49,830 bases of DNA from Nitrospirota bacterium (GCA_016212185.1 JACRGX010000086.1:1-49830), one strand, 5' to 3'. Shown: positions 9,135-17,284, counted from the first letter of the stretch. Made by a program: numbers and translations. The notes: generated by a model not told the origin, from the letters alone.

Positions 9135-11264
9135 TTACAAGCTCTTATTCCCTTCTTTTTCCCAGGGATTATTTTTAAGAAGCTGTTCAAGTTCTTCAGG
9201 AGGCAGGGGCCTGCTGAAGAAGTATCCCTGCATATCATCGCACTGACCGGAGCGCAGAAAATTCAACTGCTCCTCTGTCTCAACTCCCTCGGCGATTACC
9301 TTTAATTTAAGGATATGCGCCATGGCAATAATGGCATTGACAATAGCCGCATCATTGGGGTTGATGGTGACTCCCATTAAAAAGGCACGGTCAATTTTCA
9401 GCATATCAATGGGGAATGCCTTTAAATAGCTTAATGAGGAATACCCTGTGCCAAAGTCGTCAATGGCGATTTGAACACCCATGTCGTGAATCTTGTTCAG
9501 GACACGGACCGTACGGCTGACATCCTTCATAATAGTGCTTTCGGTAATCTCAATCTCAAGCCAGGCCGAACTGAGTCCTGTATTATTTAGGGCTAACGAA
9601 ATCATCTCAACAAGATTCTGCTGCTGAAACTGCCTTGCAGAAAGATTAACGCCGACACGGAGATGCGGAAGCCCTGCGTCCTGCCAGATCTTATTCTGCC
9701 TGCAAGTCTTCCAGAGTATCTGCTCGCCGATTGGTATAATGAGCCCGGTTTCCTCTGCAATAGGGATAAACTGCGCCGGAGGGACTAATCCGAACTCCGG
9801 ATGCTGCCACCTGACCAGCGCCTCCATGCCTGTAATCCTGCCTGTCTTTATATCAACCCGCGGCTGGTAATGCAGAATAAACTCATCTTTTTTTATTGCC
9901 TTTCTCAGGCTGTTCTCCACTGTCAGACGCTCAAATACTGAGGCATTCATGGCAGAGGTGAAAAACTGATAATTGTTTCTGCCGTGTTCTTTAGCCGTGT
10001 ACATTGCAATATCCGCATTTTTAACGAGCGTTTCTGCATTATCGCCGTCTGCAGGGTACATGCTTATACCGGCGCTTGCAGAGATAAAAAGCTCGTGGAT
10101 GCCGACACTGAATTTCTCTGTCAGTATATCCAGCACCTTTTGCGCTACTCTGGCGGCGTCGCGGACATGGTTAACGCCGGGAAGGAGTATAGTGAATTCA
10201 TCGCCTCCATGGCGTGAAATTGTAAATTCATCAATCACATCATGTGAAATGGTATCTGACTGACGGAGTGATTTTGACAGCCGGTCTGCCACTGCCTTGA
10301 GCAAAAGGTCTCCTGTCGGATGCCCCAGTGTATCATTGATATTTTTAAACCGGTCCAGGTCCAGAAATATCACGGCAAGTTTTTGATTATTGCGCTGTGC
10401 CTGCAGTATAACCTGCGAGAGCCTGTCATTAAACAGTGAGCGGTTAGGCAGACCTGTAAGCGAGTCATAATAAGCCATATATTTTATGGTATCTTCCGCC
10501 TGCTTGCGCACTGTAAATTCCTGCAGCAGTTGTTCATAGGAACGTTTAATTTCCATATCTCTTGACTGTATCTGTTCAAGCATTTCGTTAAATCCGCCGG
10601 ACAGGACTCCTATTTCATCCTGTCTTTCAATGGACGACCGCAATGTGTAGTTTTTGGTCGTAGATATGGTTTTCATGAGCTGGACCATGCTCATCATCGG
10701 CTTTGTTATGCTTTGCAGCAGCTTTGACATCAAAAGAAAGGCGACAAAAATAGACAAAGCCAGTAAAACAAGCACCACCCCTATATTCCATGAGATCCTC
10801 TTATAAAGCTCGTTTAAATCGCACCGTATATAAACCGTGCCTATTACCTCATTGTCAAGGACAATGCTTTGAAATAGAGTTAAATGTTCTACTCCAAAAT
10901 CATAGCCGTCTTCCCGAATCTCCGGGGGGGAATAATCTTTCTTCACGTCTTTCCGCTTGTATTTGGCAAAGACGCTGCCGTCTTTTGCATAAATCAGGGC
11001 GAAATCAATATCCGGGACAGATTTCAGCGCTGAAAGCGTTTCCTCTGCGGCGTTCTGATCATTAAAAGTCAGTGCGGCAGTGGAATTATTTCCTATTATC
11101 TTTGCCTGCGCAGTAATATTTTCCACCAGCGACGACCTGAATGATACAATCTCCCCGGCAATCAGCACAAGGCCTGTCAGAAGCAGTGCAACCACAGTCG
11201 TCAGCAGGCTGATAGATATAAGCTGTTGTTTTAGCGGGATGTCTTTAAACGGCTTTATTTTCAA
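9135..11264 (-). CDS. Membrane GGDEF-EAL protein (YfiN-like c-di-GMP enzyme)
   Basis: Inner-membrane sensor of 709 residues predicted to make and/or break cyclic di-GMP. Membrane segments at about 17-37 and 160-180 flank a periplasmic sensor region resembling CHASE8. A HAMP domain (about 180-235) and a short coiled coil follow. The GGDEF motif is intact at 353-357 and the EAL motif at 481-483, with downstream DDFGTGYSSLSYLK and EGVETEEQ, so both enzyme domains look competent. RQSD precedes GGDEF by more than usual because of an extra HDVIDEFTIS stretch, so product inhibition may be altered. The start overlaps the stop of the YfiR-like gene by 4 bases (ATGA). This gives translational coupling and supports a YfiR-YfiN type control pair, with the periplasmic partner restraining the cyclase. 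Confidence 0.9.
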   Translation of the reverse strand: MKIKPFKDIPLKQQLISISLLTTVVALLLTGLVLIAGEIVSFRSSLVENITAQAKIIGNNSTAALTFNDQNAAEETLSALKSVPDIDFALIYAKDGSVFAKYKRKDVKKDYSPPEIREDGYDFGVEHLTLFQSIVLDNEVIGTVYIRCDLNELYKRISWNIGVVLVLLALSIFVAFLLMSKLLQSITKPMMSMVQLMKTISTTKNYTLRSSIERQDEIGVLSGGFNEMLEQIQSRDMEIKRSYEQLLQEFTVRKQAEDTIKYMAYYDSLTGLPNRSLFNDRLSQVILQAQRNNQKLAVIFLDLDRFKNINDTLGHPTGDLLLKAVADRLSKSLRQSDTISHDVIDEFTISRHGGDEFTILLPGVNHVRDAARVAQKVLDILTEKFSVGIHELFISASAGISMYPADGDNAETLVKNADIAMYTAKEHGRNNYQFFTSAMNASVFERLTVENSLRKAIKKDEFILHYQPRVDIKTGRITGMEALVRWQHPEFGLVPPAQFIPIAEETGLIIPIGEQILWKTCRQNKIWQDAGLPHLRVGVNLSARQFQQQNLVEMISLALNNTGLSSAWLEIEITESTIMKDVSRTVRVLNKIHDMGVQIAIDDFGTGYSSLSYLKAFPIDMLKIDRAFLMGVTINPNDAAIVNAIIAMAHILKLKVIAEGVETEEQLNFLRSGQCDDMQGYFFSRPLPPEELEQLLKNNPWEKEGNKSL

Positions 11265-11815
11265 TGGTCCACCTTGACTATTCTCCCGAGTTTCAGGAGT
11301 TTTGAACTTATTTTCAGGTCGGCGCTTTCTGCCGCCTTCGGATTAATCTCAAACCGGACCTTTTCATCTTCAATATAAAAATTGATTATTACCCCCTGCT
11401 GGATGAATCCATTTGTATCGCCTATTGTCAGGACGCTTAAATTTTCAACGGCATCCAGTATCTGAGCCAGGTGTTCTTTTTCCGAGGCGCTTATAAAAAC
11501 AATCTGGCAGGTTTTTAACTGCTGATGAGATTTAATCCGTTTGACCGCTACATTTTTATCTCTCACAGGTTTGCCGTTGATTGAATCAAGCGCGGCGCCG
11601 AAAGGGTCTTCTCCGAGAACACAAAGATTTATATTGGCTCCGGTATCTGCCGGCCACTCTATAAATTTGGCAAAGTTATAGATAAATGCCGCCTTGACTT
11701 CATACTCGGCAGGCTTTGCATGCTCTGTATACGCTTGCGTTGCTGCGAGTAATAACGTAGACAACGATAATAAAATTAAAAAGCTTATGCGGTTTTTCAT
11801 AGATAAACAGGTCAA
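11261..11815 (-). CDS. YfiR family periplasmic protein (DUF4154)
   Basis: Exported protein of 184 residues with an N-terminal signal sequence (ISFLILLSLSTLLLAATQAY). It carries the DUF4154 pattern KAAFIYNFAKFIEWP, NLCVLGEDPFG, RDKNVAVKRI, CQIVFIS and GVIINFYIEDEKVRFEIN. In Pseudomonas the YfiR member of this family holds the diguanylate cyclase YfiN inactive through its periplasmic domain. The 4-base overlap with the GGDEF-EAL gene and the matching topology make the same partnership likely here. Only two Cys residues remain in the mature part, so a disulphide switch is possible but unproven. The outer-membrane partner YfiB is not in the window. Confidence 0.88.
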   Translation of the reverse strand: MTCLSMKNRISFLILLSLSTLLLAATQAYTEHAKPAEYEVKAAFIYNFAKFIEWPADTGANINLCVLGEDPFGAALDSINGKPVRDKNVAVKRIKSHQQLKTCQIVFISASEKEHLAQILDAVENLSVLTIGDTNGFIQQGVIINFYIEDEKVRFEINPKAAESADLKISSKLLKLGRIVKVDH

Positions 11816-11865
11816 GTGTTGCGTCTCTTAAATTCCATGCTATTATTTTTTACTTTTATAAGGAA

Positions 11866-11896
11866 CTGGATTCCCCGATTTAATCGGGGAATGACA
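11866..11896. repeat. GGATTCC...GGAATGAC hairpin repeat, copy 2
   Basis: TTCCCCGAT and ATCGGGGAA are perfect 9-base arms around a 3-base centre, with CTGGA and TGACAG flanks. It lies in the spacer between the collapsed TonB receptor gene and the yfiR-like gene and belongs to the same family as the other copies listed. Confidence 0.65.
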
Positions 11897-11922
11897 GCTT
11901 ATTTATGAAATGTTACAATAGT

Positions 11923-12228
11923 CTAAAATCTATAAGTAAGTTTTGTCCTGAAACTCCTGCCGTCCTGCTCTATGATGTCCTGTGTGTGCTCTCCTGCCCC
12001 GGGGTCTCCGTATTTTTTTATTTCATCAGCGCTGACAATGCTGATAGAGGCAGGGGCTTCGGTGACTTTCTGCTCAAACTTTGAGGCGCCGTAGACAGTG
12101 ACAACCTCAAGCTCCATGAGTTGTTCAATGTCAAGCTGGGTCAGGTCAGCCGAAGCTCCGGTGGCCTGCGCTAAGACTGATACTATGAGTAAAACTATAA
12201 CCGGCAGGAATTTTATCAGTTTCCTCAT
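11923..12228 (-). pseudogene. TonB-dependent receptor collapsed to its two ends
   Basis: The frame encodes 101 residues. They begin with a signal peptide and the start of a plug domain (LEVVTVYGASKFEQ, TEAPASISIVSADEIKKYGD). They then jump directly to GRSFRTKLTYRF, which looks like the last beta-strand of an outer-membrane barrel ending in Phe. A functional receptor would have about 600 or more residues, so nearly all of the plug and barrel are missing. The frame stays open across the junction, which suggests an internal in-frame deletion. A small functional product is possible but not supported. It lies within the PhnD-like/YfiR/GGDEF-EAL cassette on the same strand. Confidence 0.7.
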
Positions 12229-12421
12229 ATAGGTTTAAAAATTATACCACAGGATAACGAGTTCAAGGCATAATTAATAGGATAATTATGAAAATTTATC
12301 AATTCCTGAATTAATGGAAATTGAAGAATTTTTTTACCGGACAGTACTGATGATTAATGGTAGAAATAGGACTGAAAAATCCCGATAATAAATTAACCGC
12401 TGCCAATGCCGGCACAGCATA
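12229..12421. other. Spacer without visible gene
   Basis: Nothing that looks coding is seen between the PhnD-like gene and the collapsed receptor. The sequence is AT-rich and could hold a promoter, but no clear -35/-10 pair was found. Confidence 0.3.
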
Positions 12422-13279
12422 TCACTTAAAGACAAAGTCAAACGACTTATCCACTCCGGCTTTTTTCAGTAATGCAAGGGTATGCTTGAAATCTCCTTTT
12501 GTTGTCTTAATATAGCCCTGAATATCCAGTTCATTCCGTGCCAGATAAGCCTGTGTAGAGGTATCATCTTTGAGTGAAAGCAATACTTCAGAAATCTTTG
12601 CTGTAAGTGTTGGGTCGGTTTTATTGGAAACAATCAGTGTGCCGTCTGGATTTTCACCGGTATCCTCGCCTATAAGCTTAAGCTTCGGATATCTGCTTTT
12701 TATTTTATTCCATACATGATTTTTCACTATTGCAACATCGCCGAGACCGCTTGCAAGCATCTCAATTGCACTGTCATGAGAGGCAGCCTTGATAATTGTT
12801 GCGTTAACAGCGCTGACTCCCGGGATTGAATGATAATAAAATTCACCTGCCGAGGCCAGAGAGCAGAATACAACCTTTTTACCTTTAAAATAGTCTCCGG
12901 AACCGGTAAATTCAGGCGAGCCCTCATGCGCAATAATGACAGCATGATAGGTACTGTGGCCTTCCCTGCTTAAGGGCCGTACTAACGGCACGGCCAAGCC
13001 CTTGATAATCATGGTGCCTGCTATGCCTGAGCCGCTGAACATGGCATCAACAGTCCCTGCAGCAAACATCTTTGCGGCGGCAGCGAAATTGGGCGCTTCA
13101 ATAAGGTTAACTTCAATGCCCTTATTCTGCAGATATGCAACCAACGGCTTAAATTTAAGGGCGGCATTTTTTTCACCCTGCATTATTGCGAGGTTAAATT
13201 TTTCAGCCCGGGCAGCGCTGTGTGTTAAAATAATTGCAAATATAACAAGAAAAACATAAAACAGTTTTGTCGTCTTCAT
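12422..13279 (-). CDS. PhnD-like phosphate/phosphonate-type periplasmic binding protein
   Basis: Exported solute-binding protein of 285 residues with signal peptide LFYVFLVIFAIILTHSAARA. The PhnD/SsuA-like fold is indicated by LAIMQGEKNAALKFKPLVAY, FAAGTVDAMFSGSGIAG, FKGKKVVFCSLASAGEFYYH and IEMLASGLGDVAIVKNHVWN. There is no ABC permease or ATPase next to it. Proteins of this type near GGDEF genes often serve as ligand sensors rather than transporters. It is the first gene of the cassette leading to the TonB remnant, the YfiR-like protein and the GGDEF-EAL enzyme, so it may report a periplasmic ligand to c-di-GMP control. That role is inference. Confidence 0.82.
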   Translation of the reverse strand: MKTTKLFYVFLVIFAIILTHSAARAEKFNLAIMQGEKNAALKFKPLVAYLQNKGIEVNLIEAPNFAAAAKMFAAGTVDAMFSGSGIAGTMIIKGLAVPLVRPLSREGHSTYHAVIIAHEGSPEFTGSGDYFKGKKVVFCSLASAGEFYYHSIPGVSAVNATIIKAASHDSAIEMLASGLGDVAIVKNHVWNKIKSRYPKLKLIGEDTGENPDGTLIVSNKTDPTLTAKISEVLLSLKDDTSTQAYLARNELDIQGYIKTTKGDFKHTLALLKKAGVDKSFDFVFK

Positions 13280-13359
13280 GCCGTCTCCTTATATTAAAAT
13301 TGAAGTTATGTTTAATGATATGCCCAAATCAAAAAACTGTCAATAGTTAAGCTTGATAG

Positions 13360-13452
13360 TTGTAGCCGCAGGCTTCAGCCTGCGTTAAACATACCTGAGA
13401 CGCTGAATATATCAGATGCTTGCAGCGCAGACTAAAGTCTGCGGCTACATTT
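13360..13452. repeat. GTAGCCGCAGGCTTCAGCCTGCG-type inverted repeat
   Basis: TAGCCGCAGGCTTCAGCCTG at about 13363-13382 is matched by its near-complement CAGACTAAAGTCTGCGGCTA at about 13427-13446. The outer arms TAGCCGCAG and CTGCGGCTA pair, and each half also folds locally (GCAGGCTTCAGCCTGC). This looks like a dispersed palindromic repeat. It lies between the PhnD-like gene and the small-peptide promoter. Confidence 0.6.
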
Positions 13453-13470
13453 TTTAAAAAGCAAAAAAAG

Positions 13471-13498
13471 TTGACTTTATTTTGTGAAATGGTAAAAT
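13471..13498 (+). promoter_or_regulatory. Promoter of the 19-residue peptide gene
   Basis: TTGACT at 13471-13476 and TAAAAT at 13493-13498 are 16 bases apart, about 48 bases before the peptide ATG. No other plus-strand gene could use it. Together with the strong ribosome-binding site and terminator it defines a complete short transcription unit. Confidence 0.5.
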
Positions 13499-13546
13499 GA
13501 TAATTAGATTTGCAGTTGACATATGAATTTTTTAAAGGAGGTAAAA

Positions 13547-13606
13547 ATGGGCTGCGGAACTTGTGCGCCGAAGAAAAAGGCTAAAAAAACCAAAAAGAAA
13601 AAATAA
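13547..13606 (+). CDS. 19-residue Cys/Lys-rich peptide
   Basis: The peptide MGCGTCAPKKKAKKTKKKK has a C-x2-C pair followed by a lysine-rich tail. The ATG is preceded by AAAGGAGGT at ideal spacing, a near-consensus ribosome-binding site. The gene has its own promoter upstream and a strong hairpin terminator directly downstream. This compact, well-formed unit argues for real translation despite its length. The charge and CxxC suggest metal or nucleic-acid binding, but I do not know the function. Confidence 0.6.
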   Translation: MGCGTCAPKKKAKKTKKKK

Positions 13607-13621
13607 CTAATCATTTCAGAC

Positions 13622-13657
13622 AAAAAGAGGCTGACCATGCATGGTCAGCCTCTTTTT
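13622..13657. terminator. Bidirectional rho-independent terminator
   Basis: A perfect 36-base palindrome runs from A13622 to T13657, with AAAAAGAGGCTGACCA as its left arm and a TGCA centre. The stem is GC-rich and has A-runs on one side and T-runs on the other, so it works in both directions. It closes the small-peptide transcript (plus) and parAB (minus). Confidence 0.9.
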
Positions 13658-13678
13658 GTTTTCAGGTTTAAACACCAT

Positions 13679-14536
13679 TTAAGTCGCCAATATTTCCAGA
13701 AGCCTGTCCAGCTCGTCAAGGGAATAATACATTATCTCTATCTTTCCGCCTTTTTTGCCTTTATGAATCAGGTGGACCTTTGTTCCGAGGCTGTGCATGA
13801 GCTGTTCTTCAAGCGCTGCAATCTGAGGCTCCTTCCATCCTGATGAAGCCTTTGCAGGGGCATTTGAAAGGGCTTTCTTAGCCAGCGCCTCAGTCTCCCT
13901 GACGCTTAATCCTTTTTTTATTACCCTTCTTGCCGTATCCATCTGAACCCGCGCGTCTTCTATCTGAAGCAGGGCCTTGGCATGCCCGATGCTTAATGCA
14001 CCCTCTGCAATCCATGTCCTGATTTCAGCGGGAAGTTTTAATATCCTGAGATAATTGGTTACAGTTGCCCTGTCTTTTCCAACTCTCATGGAAAGGTTGT
14101 CATGAGTAAGATTAAATTCATTAATGAGTCTTTGAAATGCCTCTGCCGTTTCAAGGGGATTCAAATCCTCCCTCTGAATGTTCTCTATAAGCGCAAGCTC
14201 AATTGCCTCCTGAGGAGCCGCCTCTTTTACAAGCGCGGGAATTACCGCAAGACCGGCAATTTTTGCCGCCCTCAGCCTTCTCTCGCCGGCAATCAATTTA
14301 TATGTGCCGTCTTCACCGTATCTTACGATTACAGGCTGAATAATGCCTTTTTCTTTTATTGACTGCGCAAGCTCCTGAAGCGCTGCATCCTTAAAAACTC
14401 TTCTCGGCTGGTATTCATTGGGGACTATTTTATTTATATTAAGCTCAAGCACTACGCCCTTAGGAATGTCAGTTCCAATGGCGTTTTCCTTTTCAGGTAT
14501 TAATGCGGAAAGTCCCTTACCCAACGCTGTTTTCAT
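13679..14536 (-). CDS. parB: ParB chromosome-partitioning protein
   Basis: CTP-dependent DNA clamp that loads at parS and works with ParA in chromosome segregation. The 285 residues are normal for chromosomal ParB. They show the N-terminal GKGLSALIPE, the ParB box NEYQPRRVF, the CTP-binding block GERRLRAAKIAG and ENIQREDLNPLE. The helix-turn-helix is RVGKDRATVTNYLRILKLP, and a C-terminal dimerisation tail follows. Its start lies 20 bases inside the parA end, so the two are translated together. No parS-like TGTTNCACGTGNAACA was noticed in the window. Confidence 0.95.
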   Translation of the reverse strand: MKTALGKGLSALIPEKENAIGTDIPKGVVLELNINKIVPNEYQPRRVFKDAALQELAQSIKEKGIIQPVIVRYGEDGTYKLIAGERRLRAAKIAGLAVIPALVKEAAPQEAIELALIENIQREDLNPLETAEAFQRLINEFNLTHDNLSMRVGKDRATVTNYLRILKLPAEIRTWIAEGALSIGHAKALLQIEDARVQMDTARRVIKKGLSVRETEALAKKALSNAPAKASSGWKEPQIAALEEQLMHSLGTKVHLIHKGKKGGKIEIMYYSLDELDRLLEILAT

Positions 14537-15290
14537 TGCCGATTACCTCCTCAGCCAGTGATATGTAGCTCTGAGCGCCCTTTGAATGATTGTCGTATAA
14601 GATAACAGGCTTGCCGTGGCTCGGCGCCTCGGCAAGGGTTACATTTCTTGGGATTATTGTTTTGTAAACCTTGTCTTTGAAATGCCGTCTTAATTCATCG
14701 GCAACCTGATTTGTAAGAGTATTCCTTCCGTCAAACATCGTAAGCAAAATCCCCTCAATTTCAAGCAGCGGATTAAACGCGCCCCTTACAAGCGTGAGTG
14801 TCTTAATCAGAGAGCCGATGCCTTCCAATGAATAATACTCGCACTGCATCGGCACCAGGATGCTGCCTGCCGCCACAAGGGCGTTAAGGGTTAGAAGGCT
14901 CAATGCCGGCGGGCAGTCTATGAAGATAAAATCATACCTGGATTTGACAGGCTCCATGGACTTTCTTAATATGGACTCCCTTCCCGTTTTCTCGGTAAGT
15001 TCAACCTCGGCGCCCACGAGGTCTATACTTGAAGGGATGAGCTTAAGGTTGTTAATGCCGGTGTCAAAGATTACTTCTTCAATGTTTTTTGTTTTGTTAT
15101 AGATGTCGTAGAGACTTCCGGTAAGGCTGCTCCTGTTTATTCCAAGCCCGCTTGTAGAATTCCCCTGAGGGTCAGTGTCAATAAGCAGTATGCTCTTACC
15201 GGCAACTGCCAGGGATGCGCCTAAATTGACTGCGGTAGTGGTTTTTCCCACACCGCCTTTTTGGTTGGCTACTGCTATTACTCTTCCCAT
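14517..15290 (-). CDS. parA: ParA/Soj chromosome-partitioning ATPase
   Basis: MinD/ParA-type ATPase of 257 residues. The deviant Walker A KGGVGKTT starts at residue 11, with LLIDTDPQGNSTSGLG as the A' motif and FIFIDCPPALSLLTLNAL as the B region. It drives ParB-bound origins along the nucleoid. The length and absence of an N-terminal DNA-binding domain point to the chromosomal, Soj-like type rather than a plasmid form. It overlaps parB by 20 bases. The usual gidA/gidB neighbours are not next to it. Confidence 0.95.
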   Translation of the reverse strand: MGRVIAVANQKGGVGKTTTAVNLGASLAVAGKSILLIDTDPQGNSTSGLGINRSSLTGSLYDIYNKTKNIEEVIFDTGINNLKLIPSSIDLVGAEVELTEKTGRESILRKSMEPVKSRYDFIFIDCPPALSLLTLNALVAAGSILVPMQCEYYSLEGIGSLIKTLTLVRGAFNPLLEIEGILLTMFDGRNTLTNQVADELRRHFKDKVYKTIIPRNVTLAEAPSHGKPVILYDNHSKGAQSYISLAEEVIGNENSVG

Positions 15291-15370
15291 AAGAATAATG
15301 AATCAAGATAATATATGTTTAATTTTGAACAATATTCAACTATGTTAAACTATTTGAATTTTTTTATTTA

Positions 15371-16555
15371 TTACGCCCCATCCTGAACAAATTTAAATTT
15401 CCTCTTAATGGATAACTCTGCCTTTCCGAGTTCCCTCCCCATGTATGCGGCATGTGCCATATCTGTTATCCACTTGTTATTAATAAGCGTAAAATAGACA
15501 TCCCTGCTGTTCTTGCCCTCAATAATCCTCAGCAGTTTATTGTCGTATGAATAATGCTCAACGGTAATGACTCCGGTCTTTCTTGAGGGGATTATTACAA
15601 AATATCCTGCCCTGTCCAGCTTTACGGCCTTTGGCAAAGGCGCTGCAGCCTTGACCTTAGGCGCTCCGACAACTGCTTGGACATTAGTTTCCATTGTAAC
15701 GCCGGAAGGCTGGTCGTGACAGTCGCGGCATCCGCATGAAGAACCCACAACAGACTCTGCCTTTTCTGCAAGCTGCTCTATTTTATCGGCAAGCAGTTTT
15801 ACATCTTCACAGCCGATCATGTTTTCAATACGGACCTGCGTGCGGAAGGTGTCTATCTCCGAGGGGGTGACATTCTTCAGTATGGGTCTTCTCCCTGCAG
15901 AGCTTATGACACGCATGTCTTTATTTACTCCGTGCTCCCAAAGAGCTAAAAGTGTCTCGCCGCTCTTATGCCCCGCAGCTTCTTTCCCTGCGACAATGAG
16001 AAAACTGATTGCAGGGTTAGTAACCACATTCTTGACAATCTTATCAATTCCTATATTTTCTGTCTCGGTTTTTCCGGTAATGCACAGCCCTGCAGGTTTC
16101 AGCCTTGCCAGGTCCTCCGACAGCTTGTCGCTTGAAAGTGTAGAAACAGCTACAGGCGCTGACTTTTTCAGCACAGTATACTCTCCTGCTACAGGCGGCC
16201 AGATGCTTTTATTTACCTCAAACTCACAGGTTGAGAGGGTTGACGAAGTAATAAAAGGATATTTTGCAGTCAGAAGACTCATGGCCTCAGGCGGAATGCA
16301 GAACTTGCACTTAAAACATGAATACGCCATGGGCTCCAGCCCGTTTTTCCATTCCTTGACGCTGTTAAGAAGCTCTTTTGCGTCTGCCTCCTTAATTTTA
16401 GGCAGGGCAGTCCTCAGGTTTTCAAGCGTTGTATGCATACAGCCGCACTTCCTGCATTTTGCAAGCCGCATGCCTCTCTGGAGTTCTGAAGATACGTCAC
16501 TAAACGGGGATTTCACCCAAATAGTATGGCTTATAATGCAAAAAATTTCAACCAT
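15371..16555 (-). CDS. MtrA-like corrinoid-type protein with DUF4346 C-terminus and Cys-rich N-terminus
   Basis: Protein of up to 394 residues. Residues about 125-265 resemble subunit A of archaeal tetrahydromethanopterin S-methyltransferase: WPPVAGEYTVLKKSAPVAV, a G-H-x2-G motif with His196 (AGHKSGETLLAL), and SSAGRRPILKNVTPSEIDTF. The C-terminal ~90 residues match DUF4346 (LDRAGYFVIIPSRKTGVITV, MAHAAYMGRELGKAE). The N-terminus carries CRKCGC and CFKCKFC clusters, and SSCGCRDC lies between domains, suggesting Fe-S or zinc sites. The first ATG (16555) has a weak ribosome-binding site. An internal ATG at 16471 (MRLAKCRKCGCM) could be the start. It may carry a corrinoid and act in one-carbon transfer; that is inferred. 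The next gene is divergent only 43 bases away. Confidence 0.7.
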   Translation of the reverse strand: MVEIFCIISHTIWVKSPFSDVSSELQRGMRLAKCRKCGCMHTTLENLRTALPKIKEADAKELLNSVKEWKNGLEPMAYSCFKCKFCIPPEAMSLLTAKYPFITSSTLSTCEFEVNKSIWPPVAGEYTVLKKSAPVAVSTLSSDKLSEDLARLKPAGLCITGKTETENIGIDKIVKNVVTNPAISFLIVAGKEAAGHKSGETLLALWEHGVNKDMRVISSAGRRPILKNVTPSEIDTFRTQVRIENMIGCEDVKLLADKIEQLAEKAESVVGSSCGCRDCHDQPSGVTMETNVQAVVGAPKVKAAAPLPKAVKLDRAGYFVIIPSRKTGVITVEHYSYDNKLLRIIEGKNSRDVYFTLINNKWITDMAHAAYMGRELGKAELSIKRKFKFVQDGA

Positions 16556-16598
16556 GATATCTCTTGTATTTTGGCTGTGTATTAGGCTATATTAATCC

Positions 16599-17267
16599 AT
16601 GCTTGAGATAATGCGCAGTCATAAATTCTTCAGTGTTTTTCTGCTTTCTGTGATAACAGGCGTAATCATTGTCACCTTTGTATTTTGGGGGATAGGCACG
16701 CAAAACCAGCAGGTTAATAGTGTCCTCGCAGAGGTGGAAAAGGAAAAGATAACACAGGAAGAATACTGGAGGGTTTTTGACAATGCCGAAAGGTATTACA
16801 GGGAGCAGAATAAGACCGAAGAAGAAATGAAAAAGCTTAACCTGAAAGACAAGGTGCTGAACGACCTTATTGACAGCAAAGTGCTGATGATTGCCGCCAA
16901 CAATATGAAAATAAAGGTCACTGAAGATGAGCTTCAGCAAGAAATAATGAACAACCCGTCTTTCCAGAAAAACGGCGTCTTTGACAAAAACGTATACCTA
17001 AGAACACTTGAACTGAATCGTACGACTCCGGCGGCATATGAAAGCTCTATGATGAAGGAACTGACGCTCAAAAAAATGCAGATGCTGATAGGAGAGACCG
17101 CAGAACTTTCGCAGGATGAGATAAAAGTCCTTGAGGCGCTTCAGGGTGAAAAGACCCAGTTAGCCAATGCCTTTTTGTCCATAAAACGCGAATTATTAAC
17201 AAAGGCTTATGTTGAAGGGCTCAAGCGGCAGATGAATATAAAAATCAACAAAGATATGATTAATTAG
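16599..17267 (+). CDS. SurA/PpiD N-terminal-domain membrane-anchored chaperone, no PPIase domain
   Basis: Probable periplasm-facing folding factor of 222 residues, anchored by a single N-terminal membrane helix (FFSVFLLSVITGVIIVTFVF). It shows the SurA_N-type chaperone pattern NSVLAEVEKEKITQEEYWRV, LNDLIDSKVLMIAANNMKIK and FDKNVYLRTLELNRTTPAAY. PpiD and SurA proteins normally continue with parvulin domains; here the protein stops after the helical part. TTGTAT (16564) and TATATT (16588) lie so close to the ATG that the mRNA may be leaderless. No ribosome-binding site is visible. It is followed 17 bases later by anmK. Confidence 0.78.
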   Translation: MLEIMRSHKFFSVFLLSVITGVIIVTFVFWGIGTQNQQVNSVLAEVEKEKITQEEYWRVFDNAERYYREQNKTEEEMKKLNLKDKVLNDLIDSKVLMIAANNMKIKVTEDELQQEIMNNPSFQKNGVFDKNVYLRTLELNRTTPAAYESSMMKELTLKKMQMLIGETAELSQDEIKVLEALQGEKTQLANAFLSIKRELLTKAYVEGLKRQMNIKINKDMIN

Positions 17268-17284
17268 CCGGGCGCTCTCCTGAA

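Noticed and set aside
13679-15290. A parS site near parAB
   Set aside because: I looked for TGTTNCACGTGNAACA-like palindromes here and found none by eye. A motif scan would be needed to exclude degenerate sites.
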